A DNA stretch of 31,933 nucleotides, taken from the NCBI RefSeq assembly GCF_000169095.1, contig NZ_AAVU01000061.1, positions 1-31,933 on the forward strand, given 5' to 3'. The first letter of the stretch is position 1, and every line of letters begins with the position of its first letter. This document shows positions 15,357-24,597 of the stretch, piece by piece. The notes beneath the pieces are model-generated. The model was not told the DNA's origin, made no database searches, and saw only the letters and a list, made by a program, of their open reading frames with translations. This DNA is from Lyngbya sp. PCC 8106 (lineage in GTDB: Bacteria; Cyanobacteriota; Cyanobacteriia; Cyanobacteriales; Microcoleaceae). The translations under genes and the position numbers were made by a program.

Positions 15357-17630
15357 TTAGGAATTAATCCGCAATTTGATAACGATTTGTTCGCTAGCTG
15401 AACTCGGAACTTTCCAGGTTTGTAGGCGTTTATGAATTAGCTTAATTACCGCTTTTTCTTTCAGCGTAGAAGCTTTTTCATTCAGTACAACCCGCTTAAC
15501 ACGACCGTCTTTAACTTGCAGTTCAAACACCAATTCACCCTTGAAACCATCGGGGATTTTGAAGGTTTGTAAGTGTTGGGTTAATGCTTGAATTCCCGCC
15601 TCATCCAATCCCGTAGTTTCTGTTATTTCAATTGCAGAATAAAGACTAGATGAACGCTGCTCGTAACTAATACTTTCAGGTGCAAAACAACGCAATGAAA
15701 GCTCCGCAGATTCTAAATCATCGTCATCAATTGAATAAGCCCGAGCCATTCGTCGTCGGGGTTGCATAGATTGTAAACTCGGGGCATAAGCAACTGGGGA
15801 CATAGCCCGATAACTAACACCTTCCGGCATCTCTAGGGGAACTTCAACAGAAATATTCTGCTGGTTTGTGTCAACCCGAACGTCATCGCTAACCGCTACA
15901 AATGCGGTATATTGAGACAACAATTGATAGGTTAAAGCGGTGTCTGTAACCGCCTCTACATCCGATGTCGTCTCGTAACCTAACATCTGATTTGTCAGGT
16001 GTTTAATGCGTTGTCGTCCCCACAATTGGGCGATGGCTACATTTCCCGTATTTGAGAAATCAATGGAAAAGGTTTGTTCGTAGGGGTTGCCATTGGCAAT
16101 TTTTCCGGTAACTTTTAAATTACCCGCAGCAGAATCAACTTTTCGCCCAAACAATACTAAAGGCTGTTCGGCAAATAAATCGGGGGCAATTTCGGGGTAA
16201 ATTTCGGGGGTTTCTCCGTTACCTTCCCAGTGAATATTAATGTCAGTTAAAACGGGATTGTTAATTTGTCGGAAGAACTTTTCAGCGACTTTTTGAGTCG
16301 ATTCATTCTGACGAACAACCCGAGAAATTCCCCGACCAATTTCGGCTATGCGATTAATTAAAAACCGATTCACTGAACTTCCCACGCCAAAACTATGCAG
16401 GCGATTTCCCGGTTTCAAGTTGTCTTGAACTTCCGATAAAATGGCATTTTCATTGCCAATATATCCATCGGTTAACAGCACAATACTCCGCAACCGTCCG
16501 GTAAGTTCGGGGAATTTTAACACTTCCCGAATTCCATTCAAGAGTTCCGTTCCGCCATTAGCCCGTAATTGATTAATATAATGGATGGCGAGGCTGCGGT
16601 TTTCGGGACTGTTGGCTAAGGGGGTTTCTGAAAGTGTGCAGGTTGTATGGGCAAAATCCATAATGTTGAAGGTATCATTTGGATTTAACCCGTTAATAAA
16701 TCGCCGCATTAACTCCTGACATTTGAACAGAGGATCGCCCTGTTGTGAACCGGATGTATCCATCAAAAACAGAACGTCTTTGGCGACAATTTCATCGGTT
16801 TTGTACTCTATTGCGGGAATGAAATACAAAGCAAAATGTCCGCCTCGTTCGTCGCTTTGGGTTAATACGGTTGTTTGGGTATTGTCTCCAGAAACTTGAT
16901 AGCGAAGAATTAAATCTTTGTTGGGAATGGTGTCTTCGTTGTCAAGTTTAACGGTAACAATTTCGCCGTTTTCTGTGATGTTAATTTGATGGGAAGTTGA
17001 ACGAACTTGGGAAATGGGTAAACCCGCATGAATTTCAACGGTTACGCCGATATCTTGACCCGAACGTGTCCCCTCCGGAACGATGGGAGGAGTGATTTTA
17101 GACGCATCAGGAACTTGGTCTGTATCCCCACTTTGATCAATGTTTTCACCGGGAATATAACGCGGCCCAACGACCATCGGAAAGACAAATTCATAGTCGC
17201 CTTGTTCAAATTTCAGGCTGTCACTATAGCGAATAATCACTTCAATTTCTTCGCCCGGTTTGATATTGGCTAAAGATTGGGTAAAGATATTATCTCGCTG
17301 CTGTTCAAGTAAGCCTGCTGTACGTCCTTGGCGTTTTGCGGTTGCGTAAATTTGTTGGGCTTCAAATCGTTTTTTGATATCGCCTTTGATGATGCGATCG
17401 CCGATTTTGATCTCCATTTGATCGACTGCGGCTTCATCCGGTAAAGGAAAAGTGTAAACCGCCTCCATCGGTTGGGTTAAAGGATTTTCAAAACTTTGTT
17501 TAACTTCAACCCGAGATAAATTTCCGGAAATGTGGGCGAAGACTTCAGTATGTTTGAGAGGAAAGGTTAAAGAAATATTATCAGGAGATTTGGCAGTAAT
17601 TCCGCCGATAGGGGGTGAGGATGCTGTCAC
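15357..17630 (-). CDS. VIT and von Willebrand factor A domain protein
   Basis: A 757-residue protein. A VIT (inter-alpha-trypsin inhibitor) domain spans about 13-140, with the KKRFEAQQIYATAKRQGRTA and NIFTQSLANIKPGEEIEV segments. A vWA domain spans about 285-455 with a complete MIDAS: DTSGS (291-295), Thr361 in GGTE and Asp388 in LLTDG. The vWA fold binds a divalent metal and protein ligands. A region of unknown fold follows, then an 85-residue C-terminal domain (673-757) whose GELVFELQVKDGRVKRV...LQTWKVP pattern resembles TonB/AgmX-PglI C-terminal domains (inference). No signal peptide is seen, so location is uncertain. The domain has an independent paralogue encoded just upstream. Transcribed convergently with purL. 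Confidence 0.9.
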   Translation of the reverse strand: MTASSPPIGGITAKSPDNISLTFPLKHTEVFAHISGNLSRVEVKQSFENPLTQPMEAVYTFPLPDEAAVDQMEIKIGDRIIKGDIKKRFEAQQIYATAKRQGRTAGLLEQQRDNIFTQSLANIKPGEEIEVIIRYSDSLKFEQGDYEFVFPMVVGPRYIPGENIDQSGDTDQVPDASKITPPIVPEGTRSGQDIGVTVEIHAGLPISQVRSTSHQINITENGEIVTVKLDNEDTIPNKDLILRYQVSGDNTQTTVLTQSDERGGHFALYFIPAIEYKTDEIVAKDVLFLMDTSGSQQGDPLFKCQELMRRFINGLNPNDTFNIMDFAHTTCTLSETPLANSPENRSLAIHYINQLRANGGTELLNGIREVLKFPELTGRLRSIVLLTDGYIGNENAILSEVQDNLKPGNRLHSFGVGSSVNRFLINRIAEIGRGISRVVRQNESTQKVAEKFFRQINNPVLTDINIHWEGNGETPEIYPEIAPDLFAEQPLVLFGRKVDSAAGNLKVTGKIANGNPYEQTFSIDFSNTGNVAIAQLWGRQRIKHLTNQMLGYETTSDVEAVTDTALTYQLLSQYTAFVAVSDDVRVDTNQQNISVEVPLEMPEGVSYRAMSPVAYAPSLQSMQPRRRMARAYSIDDDDLESAELSLRCFAPESISYEQRSSSLYSAIEITETTGLDEAGIQALTQHLQTFKIPDGFKGELVFELQVKDGRVKRVVLNEKASTLKEKAVIKLIHKRLQTWKVPSSASEQIVIKLRINS

Positions 17631-17752
17631 AGGAGTAGTCCTCCAAACTTTAATGATTTACAGCGTTTTGTTAGACTTCAGATTCAAATTTCGATTTTTC
17701 GGAAGTAAATGACCCTGGTTTGAATTAAATTTTGTTAAGTCCCGAAGAATGC

Positions 17753-18148
17753 TTAGGAATTGATATGGATTTTGAGGGTCAAGAGGTCACAGTCACCGGG
17801 GGGAACTTGCCAATCTTTGAGCGAGTTTTGAATCATTTTGATGATCGTTTTTTTATTAAGTGTAGAGGCTTCTTCATCCCATATTACTCTCCTAATGCGT
17901 TCTTTTTTAACTTGTAATTCAAACACCAACTCACCCATAAATCCGTCAGGAATTTCGAGATTTTTTAAATGATTTTTCAACGAGTCAACTCCTTCTTCAT
18001 CTAATCCGGTAACATCAATCACCTCAAGAGGGCCAGCCATTGCTGACAAAGATGAATATTTCAGCAACCAATCTCTAGTCCTTGACCAGTCTGCAAAGCA
18101 GACATCAGTGGCGCTCATAAAAGATACAGGCATAAACAAAGACCTCAT
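17753..18148 (-). CDS. Stand-alone paralogue of the VIT-vWA protein's C-terminal domain
   Basis: A 131-residue protein whose last 85 residues (47-131) align without gaps to residues 673-757 of the adjacent VIT-vWA protein, 44 of 85 identical by hand count, including PDGF-x-GELVFELQVK, the EAST/KAST stretch, W-x-VP and the terminal INS. The first 46 residues are not similar to it and contain an Arg/Trp-rich segment (DWSRTRDWLLKY). Three methionines (positions 1, 6, 11) could start it; ATG 18148 has a weak GTGAATAAAT region upstream and no clear ribosome-binding site. It lies 122 bp upstream of the vWA gene on the same strand. It may be a partner subunit or the surviving 3' end of a duplicated vWA gene; the intact frame and conserved residues favour function. 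Confidence 0.7.
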   Translation of the reverse strand: MRSLFMPVSFMSATDVCFADWSRTRDWLLKYSSLSAMAGPLEVIDVTGLDEEGVDSLKNHLKNLEIPDGFMGELVFELQVKKERIRRVIWDEEASTLNKKTIIKMIQNSLKDWQVPPGDCDLLTLKIHINS

Positions 18149-18447
18149 TTATTCACGGTTGCTAACGATAGTCGGGGTCTGAGTGACCAATCTGGACATC
18201 ACAGATCCTCCCTAATTCCAATATTCACAACCTATTGTGAGATATCAAGCTAAAATCGTTATTTTTAGTAAACAAACTTGCTGAAAATGGTTAATTTTTA
18301 TTACGTTTGTCCCTCTCATTCTAGCATCAATCACTGATAACAGAGGGATTAGAACCGTCCCACCGGTCAAAGATATTTGAAAACTGTCAACTTAATCTAG
18401 CACAATGACTAAATAGGGCATTGACTGGCATTGGCGAAAGGACACTT
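18149..18447. promoter_or_regulatory. 299-bp divergent intergenic region
   Basis: Lies between the start of the stand-alone domain gene (minus) and the helicase gene (plus), so promoters for both must be here. It is A/T-rich in the centre (18235-18300). The GAAAGGA ribosome-binding site of the helicase is at 18436-18442. I see no convincing operator, RNA gene or repeat. Confidence 0.45.
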
Positions 18448-21400
18448 ATGTATATTTACACCACCCCTCGGTTTGATGAACAAGCGAGGCAACACGGCAT
18501 TCAAAGTCAGGTGGCGGAACTTTTGGTCGCAATCAAGACTCAAGGGATTACTGCTGTAGAAGCTTTGTTTGAACGCAATTATCCTTATTTGAAGCGACCT
18601 GTCCGCAATTTGCGACTGGTGGGGAAAATTCGGCGAGTCGATAATTGGGAAGTGTTGTGTCTACTGGAAGTGTTCACCCGAGGAGGCAAAGAATACGAAG
18701 CGTTTCTGAGAAATCCCGAAGAATACGGTCAACTCCACCTCGAACCTGCTGTGAATTCTCAACAGTTGGCTGTTAGTTTAAATGCCCAACGAGAAGAACA
18801 GCATCTCGTTACCCGTCGTCAACCCTTACCCGATAAACTCTATCATCTTTGGCTAGAACGTCCGAGTTGGGCAAGAAATACGGCTGATATTATTATCTGT
18901 GAAAGTGAAGTTTGGGTGAATCAATTTAAACAGCGAGATATTCAACTTCAATGGAAAACTTACCATGAGATTATTACAAATTTAGTGGGAGATAGTCAGT
19001 TTAATAATGGAATTCGCCGCCATGAGACTGACTGGTTAAATATTTATCTCTGTGGAAACCCGAGTGAACATCGCTATATTTTGTATAGTTTAGTGAAAAC
19101 TGTTGATCTTCCCCATCGAAATGTGTTGTTTTTGTTGGCAACTTTTGATCGAGATCCAGTATTAACTGAACTGGCAGAAGTAGGTCAAGCCACTCATGTT
19201 TTTACCTCTCAAAATACCCAAACTCTGTTTTCTCAAAATGTCACTTTTGATAATTTATCTCGCTATACTCGTCGTTCTTATCCCGGTTATTTGATTTTAG
19301 ATGGAGACGTTTGGCTAGAACTTGAACAAGAAGCGGGGATTAATTTAGCCCTTTCGGTGGAAGAAGAAGAAATTCTCCATGAACTTTCGACGGCTGAACA
19401 TAATACTCATTCTTTACCTGTTTTTATTAATGGACGGGCAGGCAGTGGTAAGTCAACAATGTTGGTTTATTTATTTGCCGATTATTGCGATCGCTATCAA
19501 AAATATTATCTACAAAACAAACCCCAGAAAGAGCAAAATCTTTTTAATCCTTTGTTTTTAACCTATAATGAAAAATTACTTTCCAAAGCCCAAGAAGCGG
19601 TTGAAAAACTTTTAAACAATCATCATAAATATGTTCTAGAAACCAATAATTTTCAAGACGAAAAACCTCTAATTAATGATTGTTTTCAGTCCTTCCAACA
19701 ATTTTTACTGAATCAACTTCCGGCTGAAGATAGCATCCACTTTGATCCTGATAAATATATTTCCTTTTACGATTTTCGCCAACATTGTAGTCGTAGATAT
19801 AGCCGTTATTCTCCCGAGTTATGTTGGCATATTATTCGCACGTTTATCAAAGGATATACCCTCACAGGTCAACAAGAAGGGTATATGACTCCAGAAGATT
19901 ATGAAGAAGTTCCGAGACGAGAAAGAACCATTTCTCCGGAGATTTTTCAAGCGATTTATAAACAAGTTTGGTCTTGGTATCATCAACTCACAACCCGAGA
20001 AGGATATTGGGATGATCAAGACCTAATTCGCAAAGTTTTAGATTTACACTGTTTTGAGTCTAAATATACAGCTATTTTCTGTGATGAAGCCCAAGATTTT
20101 ACTAAGTTAGAATTGCGGTTAATTATGCAGTTATCCGCCTTTTCACAATGCGATTTATATCCTCCGGTTCACAGTTTACCTTTTGCATTTGCGGGTGATC
20201 CATTTCAAACGTTAAATCCAACAGGGTTTCGTTGGGATAGTGTCAAAGCTACTTTTTTCGATCAAGTGATTGCAGTTCTCGATCCAAGTAATCAGTTAAA
20301 TTTGAACATGACTTTTTATGAACTAGAGTCCAATTATCGTTCTAGTTTATCTATTGTTAAAGTCACGAATTTAATTCATTTATGGAGACATCTTTTATTT
20401 CAAATTCAGGAACTAAAACCCCAAGCCGCTTGGCAACCTTACACCGACTCTAGTGAACCGCAAAAGTTTATTTTTGGTCAACGAGGATTTTCTGTAGAGG
20501 CTTTGAAATATCATGTCAAAAAATCTCCTATTTTTATTGTTCCTTGTGAAGCAGGAGGTGAACTTCAATATGTTAAAAATGATCAATTTCTGGCGAGTTT
20601 ATTTCCGCAAGTGAATGAAGAAAATCCGCCTAAAAATGTTTTAAGTGCAATTCAAGCAAAAGGATTAGAATTTCCCTTAGTAATATTATATAAATTTGGC
20701 GAACAATTTTCCCAAGAATTTCAGCGTCCAATTTGGGATTATTTAGGCAATCAAGAAGATCATCCGTTAGAGTTAGAATACTTTTTTAATAAACTCTATG
20801 TAGCGGCGAGTCGAGGAATGTCTGACTTGATTGTTATTGATACAGAAGCCGGAGATCATTTCTTATGGCAATATGCTACTTGTGATCAGACTCATAACCT
20901 AGATAATTGGTTACAACAAGCTGAAGATCAAACCCTTTGGGAAACGGCGATTGGTGGATTTCGTTGGGGTGATAATTTAGGAGGATTAGATCGAGATAAT
21001 CGAGAGTCTCAGGCGAAAGAATTTGCAGAAAATGGACGCAGCCAAAAAGATGCAACCTCTCTGCGACGCGCTCAACAATTTTACAGCGAATTAGGCAACT
21101 TAGAACAAGCAGATTTATGTCAAGCTTGGGCGTTGAAATTTGAGAAACAATTTCGTGCAGCCGGAATCCTCTTTTTACAACGAGGAAAACACAAAGAAGC
21201 CTGGAGTTGTTTTTGGGAAGGAACCTGTTGGCACGCTTTAATGGATTGGTATCAACAATTTCCAGAACAACAATCTCTAGAACGTTTTCTGGCAGAATTT
21301 ATGGCACAAACCCCGAAAACTCTCGAAACGGTTCAAACCTTTACTAACTTTTTAGAAGACAATTTAACAAATCGGTTACTTGTAGAAAATCGCCTGGTTA

Positions 21401-22710
21401 AACCCTGGAAAGTCACTATACAAGAGTATAGTCGTCAAATTCGTAATTTAATCCGAGAAAAAAACTTAAAAAAAGAGAACTGGCAACGATTTGGTGATAT
21501 CTTAGAAGGGTTAGATGAAGCCAAATATCATGGATTACTAGAACTCGCAGGAGATTGTTTTTATCGCGCTCAAAATCTCAGACGGGCGGTGCGGTGTTGG
21601 CGCGAAAGTGGGGCGACAAAAAAACGAGAATATAATCTCGCTGAAGCCGAATTACTGGGCTTTCCTGAAGGATTTCCTTACCTAGAAAAAGTCGGCGATT
21701 ATCAACGAATTGTCAAAGAGTGGGAAAATGCAGGAAAACCGGGAACACAACAATGGTTGAAGTATATTGACTGCATCGGAAAAGCGTTAGAAAAACAACA
21801 TCGACAGAAAGATTGGGTTGAATATTTGATTAGAACAAAACGTTGGGTTGATGCGATCACTGCGATTGAAAAATCTCCGAAACCTGAAGCGATTAAGTTT
21901 AGATTTGAGATCGTTCGACAATTAGCCCGTTCGAGTTTAACTGCCGAACAAGCGCGAGAATTTCGCAGTCGATATATTAATCTGATTGAAAAAGTATTAT
22001 CTCATTCTCTGTGGCAAAAATATCTTTCTATCGAAGAAATTGGCATCGCTTTAGAACGAGTTGGAGAATTAGTTCCCACGCTCAGATTTTACGAAAAATT
22101 TGTCAATTCTGATCAACCCCAATTGAGTCAATTTGCCCGTAAACGATGGATAGCCACGAAATTAAAACAACAAGATTATGCTCAGGTTGCTGAACCGAAA
22201 AGAGCCGCAGAAATCGCCCGAGAAATTGCTCGCAAAGCCTATGATTGGGTGATAATTCCAGGGGAAATTTCAGCCGAACCGCCCCGTTTAGAGGTGCAGG
22301 GAACTTTAACACCGACACCGGGAAAAGAGGAAGAAAAACCGACTTCTGCTGTATCTGATGATGATGTCGGGATTGTGGGATTACCACCGGGAACAAAAAT
22401 TAAACTGATTGATAGTGAAATTAAAATTTACAGTTTCCACATTGCTCATCTAGAGGTGAAGCGAGTTCGACAGGGATTAAATCTTTGGGTATTGCTTCGA
22501 GATACTGACACCTTATCGGAGTTGCAAGTTACAATTGATCGCAAACGCAGTCGAATTAAAGTCGGAAATGTGATGATTGATGCTTTTGATGGTCATCAAC
22601 TTCGTTTTAGTAGTCCAGAGAGAGACTATAAAGGAATCGTGTTCTACAGTCGTGAACAGCCCCGGATTGAATTGCAAATTCGAGGAATCGCGAACAAAAT
22701 TTACCTTTAA
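18448..22710 (+). CDS. Giant SF1 (UvrD/TRANK1-like) helicase with N-terminal RelE-like and C-terminal solenoid regions
   Basis: A 1420-residue protein; ATG 18448 is chosen over the in-frame TTG 18421 because GAAAGGA ends 5 nt upstream. Residues 1-95 resemble the RelE/ParE fold in layout (inference). The SF1A helicase core has Walker A GRAGSGKST (329-337), Walker B DEAQD (546-550), motif III AGDPFQ (about 581-586), ESNYRSS (about 627-633), QAKGLEF (736-742) and KLYVAASRG (782-790). The segments WHIIRTFIKG and YWDDQDLIR between motifs I and II, and DEAQDFTKLEL, match the pattern of TRANK1-type helicases rather than UvrD or PcrA. Residues about 860-1260 form a Trp/Leu-rich helical solenoid (TPR-like), and 1310-1420 a beta-rich domain. 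Catalytic residues are all present. Function is unknown; DNA or RNA remodelling, possibly defence-related, is inference. Monocistronic in appearance. Confidence 0.88.
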   Translation: MYIYTTPRFDEQARQHGIQSQVAELLVAIKTQGITAVEALFERNYPYLKRPVRNLRLVGKIRRVDNWEVLCLLEVFTRGGKEYEAFLRNPEEYGQLHLEPAVNSQQLAVSLNAQREEQHLVTRRQPLPDKLYHLWLERPSWARNTADIIICESEVWVNQFKQRDIQLQWKTYHEIITNLVGDSQFNNGIRRHETDWLNIYLCGNPSEHRYILYSLVKTVDLPHRNVLFLLATFDRDPVLTELAEVGQATHVFTSQNTQTLFSQNVTFDNLSRYTRRSYPGYLILDGDVWLELEQEAGINLALSVEEEEILHELSTAEHNTHSLPVFINGRAGSGKSTMLVYLFADYCDRYQKYYLQNKPQKEQNLFNPLFLTYNEKLLSKAQEAVEKLLNNHHKYVLETNNFQDEKPLINDCFQSFQQFLLNQLPAEDSIHFDPDKYISFYDFRQHCSRRYSRYSPELCWHIIRTFIKGYTLTGQQEGYMTPEDYEEVPRRERTISPEIFQAIYKQVWSWYHQLTTREGYWDDQDLIRKVLDLHCFESKYTAIFCDEAQDFTKLELRLIMQLSAFSQCDLYPPVHSLPFAFAGDPFQTLNPTGFRWDSVKATFFDQVIAVLDPSNQLNLNMTFYELESNYRSSLSIVKVTNLIHLWRHLLFQIQELKPQAAWQPYTDSSEPQKFIFGQRGFSVEALKYHVKKSPIFIVPCEAGGELQYVKNDQFLASLFPQVNEENPPKNVLSAIQAKGLEFPLVILYKFGEQFSQEFQRPIWDYLGNQEDHPLELEYFFNKLYVAASRGMSDLIVIDTEAGDHFLWQYATCDQTHNLDNWLQQAEDQTLWETAIGGFRWGDNLGGLDRDNRESQAKEFAENGRSQKDATSLRRAQQFYSELGNLEQADLCQAWALKFEKQFRAAGILFLQRGKHKEAWSCFWEGTCWHALMDWYQQFPEQQSLERFLAEFMAQTPKTLETVQTFTNFLEDNLTNRLLVENRLVKPWKVTIQEYSRQIRNLIREKNLKKENWQRFGDILEGLDEAKYHGLLELAGDCFYRAQNLRRAVRCWRESGATKKREYNLAEAELLGFPEGFPYLEKVGDYQRIVKEWENAGKPGTQQWLKYIDCIGKALEKQHRQKDWVEYLIRTKRWVDAITAIEKSPKPEAIKFRFEIVRQLARSSLTAEQAREFRSRYINLIEKVLSHSLWQKYLSIEEIGIALERVGELVPTLRFYEKFVNSDQPQLSQFARKRWIATKLKQQDYAQVAEPKRAAEIAREIARKAYDWVIIPGEISAEPPRLEVQGTLTPTPGKEEEKPTSAVSDDDVGIVGLPPGTKIKLIDSEIKIYSFHIAHLEVKRVRQGLNLWVLLRDTDTLSELQVTIDRKRSRIKVGNVMIDAFDGHQLRFSSPERDYKGIVFYSREQPRIELQIRGIANKIYL

Positions 22711-22728
22711 AATATAAATGAAGAAGCA

Positions 22729-22769
22729 ATCTCAACTGCAATTGCGGCATTTTTCTCTACAATTGAGAT
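22729..22769 (+). terminator. Hairpin after the helicase gene
   Basis: ATCTCAA (22729-22735) and TTGAGAT (22763-22769) form a 7-bp stem; an alternative register pairs CAATCTCA with TGAGATTG further right. It lies 19 bp after the helicase stop, and TTTTTCT is in the loop rather than after the stem. Possible terminator. Confidence 0.4.
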
Positions 22770-22815
22770 GAGATTGACAATCATTGTTTACTTACACTAA
22801 AGGTTGATTCTGCTC

Positions 22816-23178
22816 ATGTCCGAGTCGTTTTCCTATCAATCCATCCCGGAAATTACAGTTGAAGAGTTAGCGCACCGTCTACAAGCGGAGTCAGCTAAAA
22901 ACCTACAACTGGTGGACGTTCGTGAACCTCAAGAGGTAGAAATGGCACAGGTTGATGGATTTCTCAACCTACCCTTGAGCGAATTTAGCCAGTGGTCTGA
23001 GCAAATTCACAGTCGCTTAGATCTCGAAAAGGAAACCCTGGTCATGTGTCATCATGGAATGCGATCGGCTCAAATGTGTCAGTGGTTAATGCGTCAGGGA
23101 TTCACTAACGTCAAAAATATCGCCGGAGGAATTGATGCTTATTCCATCCTCGTTGATCCTGATGTTCCTCGGTATTAA
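22816..23178 (+). CDS. Single-domain rhodanese-like protein
   Basis: A 120-residue rhodanese domain. It begins PEITVEELAHRL, has the LVDVREPQE strand (32-40) with the conserved Asp34 and Arg36, and the active-site loop CHHGMR (78-83) with the catalytic Cys78, followed by SAQMCQWLMRQGF and the NIAGGIDAYS ending typical of the family. Such proteins carry persulfide sulfur on the cysteine for sulfur transfer; physiological acceptor unknown. The start is ATG 22816; an in-frame TTG at 22804 would add four residues but has no better ribosome-binding site. It lies 105 bp after the helicase gene and 132 bp before the hydroxylase gene, and is likely separate from both. Confidence 0.92.
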   Translation: MSESFSYQSIPEITVEELAHRLQAESAKNLQLVDVREPQEVEMAQVDGFLNLPLSEFSQWSEQIHSRLDLEKETLVMCHHGMRSAQMCQWLMRQGFTNVKNIAGGIDAYSILVDPDVPRY

Positions 23179-23310
23179 TTGAGAGAACACCGGATCAGTT
23201 TTTCCTGAACTTCTCACCTCACGACTCCCCTCCCGTGCTAAATTTGTGATTTTCAGTAACAATACAATAGGTACAAATTCTTCACTCTTTGATCAATAAG
23301 TTCTTTCATT

Positions 23311-24564
23311 ATGCTTCTTGAGCAGCGTTCACAAACAAAAACCCAATCTAAACCGCCGTCTGAGCTTAACCTAGACTATGACTTAGCCATTGTCGGTGGC
23401 GGTATTGTCGGGGTGACTCTCGCCTGTGGACTCAAAAACTCTCCTCTGAGGGTGGTTTTGATTGAACCCCAACCGAAAGCGATCGCCATTCGTCGCCGAC
23501 AAGCCTACGCCCTGACGCTGCAAACCGGACGCATTCTGCAAGGAATTGGGGTCTGGGACGAAATTTTACCCAAAATTACCACTTTTGATCAGATTAGTCT
23601 CAGCGACAGTGATCATCCCCATGTGGTTCACTTTAAACCTGAAGATCTCGGGACTGAGGGGTTGGGCTATGTCGGTGAACATTCGGTGATTTTAACCGCA
23701 ATGCACGATTTTCTCGACTCCTGTGAAAACGTCTCTTGGCTTTGTCCGTCTCAAGTGGTTAATGTCAATTATCAGCCGGATTTTGCCGAAATTGAGGTTG
23801 AAGCGGAAGGAAAGACTCAAACTCTGCGAACTCAGTTGGTGATCGCTGCTGATGGTTCGCGATCGCCATTGCGTCAAGCGGTGGGAATTTCGACTTATGG
23901 CTGGAAATATTGGCAGTCTTGCATCGCCATGACTATCAAAGCTGAGAAATCTCACAACAATGTCGCCTTTGAACGGTTTTGGCCGAGTGGCCCGATGGGG
24001 GTGTTACCTTTACCGGGAAACCGTTGTCAGGTGGTGTGGACGGCACCTCACGCAGAAGCCCAAGCGTTGAAAGATCTCGATGAAAAAGCGTTTTTAGAGT
24101 TGCTAGAATATCGCACAGGCGGGCTTTTGGGTCGTTTGGAGTTGGAAAGCGATCGCTTTGTGTTCCCGGTGCAATTGATGCAAAGTGCGCGGTATATTCA
24201 ACCCCGACTGGCTTTGGTGGGTGATGCGGCTCATTGTTGTCATCCGGTCGGTGGCCAGGGTTTAAATATGGGTGTTCGCGATGCTGGGGCGTTGGCTCAA
24301 GTCCTCCGTCAAGCGGCTCAAAACGGTGAGGATATTGGACTACTTCGCGTTCTCAAACGATATGAAGGTTGGCGTCAAACTGAAAATTTAGTCATCTTAG
24401 GATTTACTGATTTTCTAGATCGAATGTTTTCTGGAAATTGGCGGCCAAAAGTTACGATTCGTCGGTGGGGATTGTGGAGTTTGCAGAAGCTTAAACCGTT
24501 GCGATATTTAGCGTTACGCCTGATGACGGGGTTATTGGGTCGCTCAATTCATCCTCAACATTAA
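23311..24564 (+). CDS. FAD-dependent hydroxylase, UbiH/COQ6 family
   Basis: A 417-residue flavoprotein monooxygenase. FAD-binding sites in order: VGGGIVG (28-34) Rossmann motif, AADGSRSPLR (179-188, the DG motif) and ALVGDAAHCCHPVGGQGLNMG (301-321, the GD motif contacting FAD ribose and flavin). Length and spacing fit the UbiH/UbiF/COQ6 family that hydroxylates polyprenyl-aromatic rings in quinone synthesis. Cyanobacteria make plastoquinone rather than ubiquinone, and homologues such as Synechocystis slr1300 are annotated by similarity only, so the substrate is uncertain. About 20 residues precede the conserved core and may be linker. ATG 23311. HIP1 octamers lie inside the gene. The next gene follows 33 bp later in the same direction. 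Confidence 0.88.
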   Translation: MLLEQRSQTKTQSKPPSELNLDYDLAIVGGGIVGVTLACGLKNSPLRVVLIEPQPKAIAIRRRQAYALTLQTGRILQGIGVWDEILPKITTFDQISLSDSDHPHVVHFKPEDLGTEGLGYVGEHSVILTAMHDFLDSCENVSWLCPSQVVNVNYQPDFAEIEVEAEGKTQTLRTQLVIAADGSRSPLRQAVGISTYGWKYWQSCIAMTIKAEKSHNNVAFERFWPSGPMGVLPLPGNRCQVVWTAPHAEAQALKDLDEKAFLELLEYRTGGLLGRLELESDRFVFPVQLMQSARYIQPRLALVGDAAHCCHPVGGQGLNMGVRDAGALAQVLRQAAQNGEDIGLLRVLKRYEGWRQTENLVILGFTDFLDRMFSGNWRPKVTIRRWGLWSLQKLKPLRYLALRLMTGLLGRSIHPQH

Positions 24565-24597
24565 CGTTTTGTTCTCTACTCTTTTGATCGTTTTATT

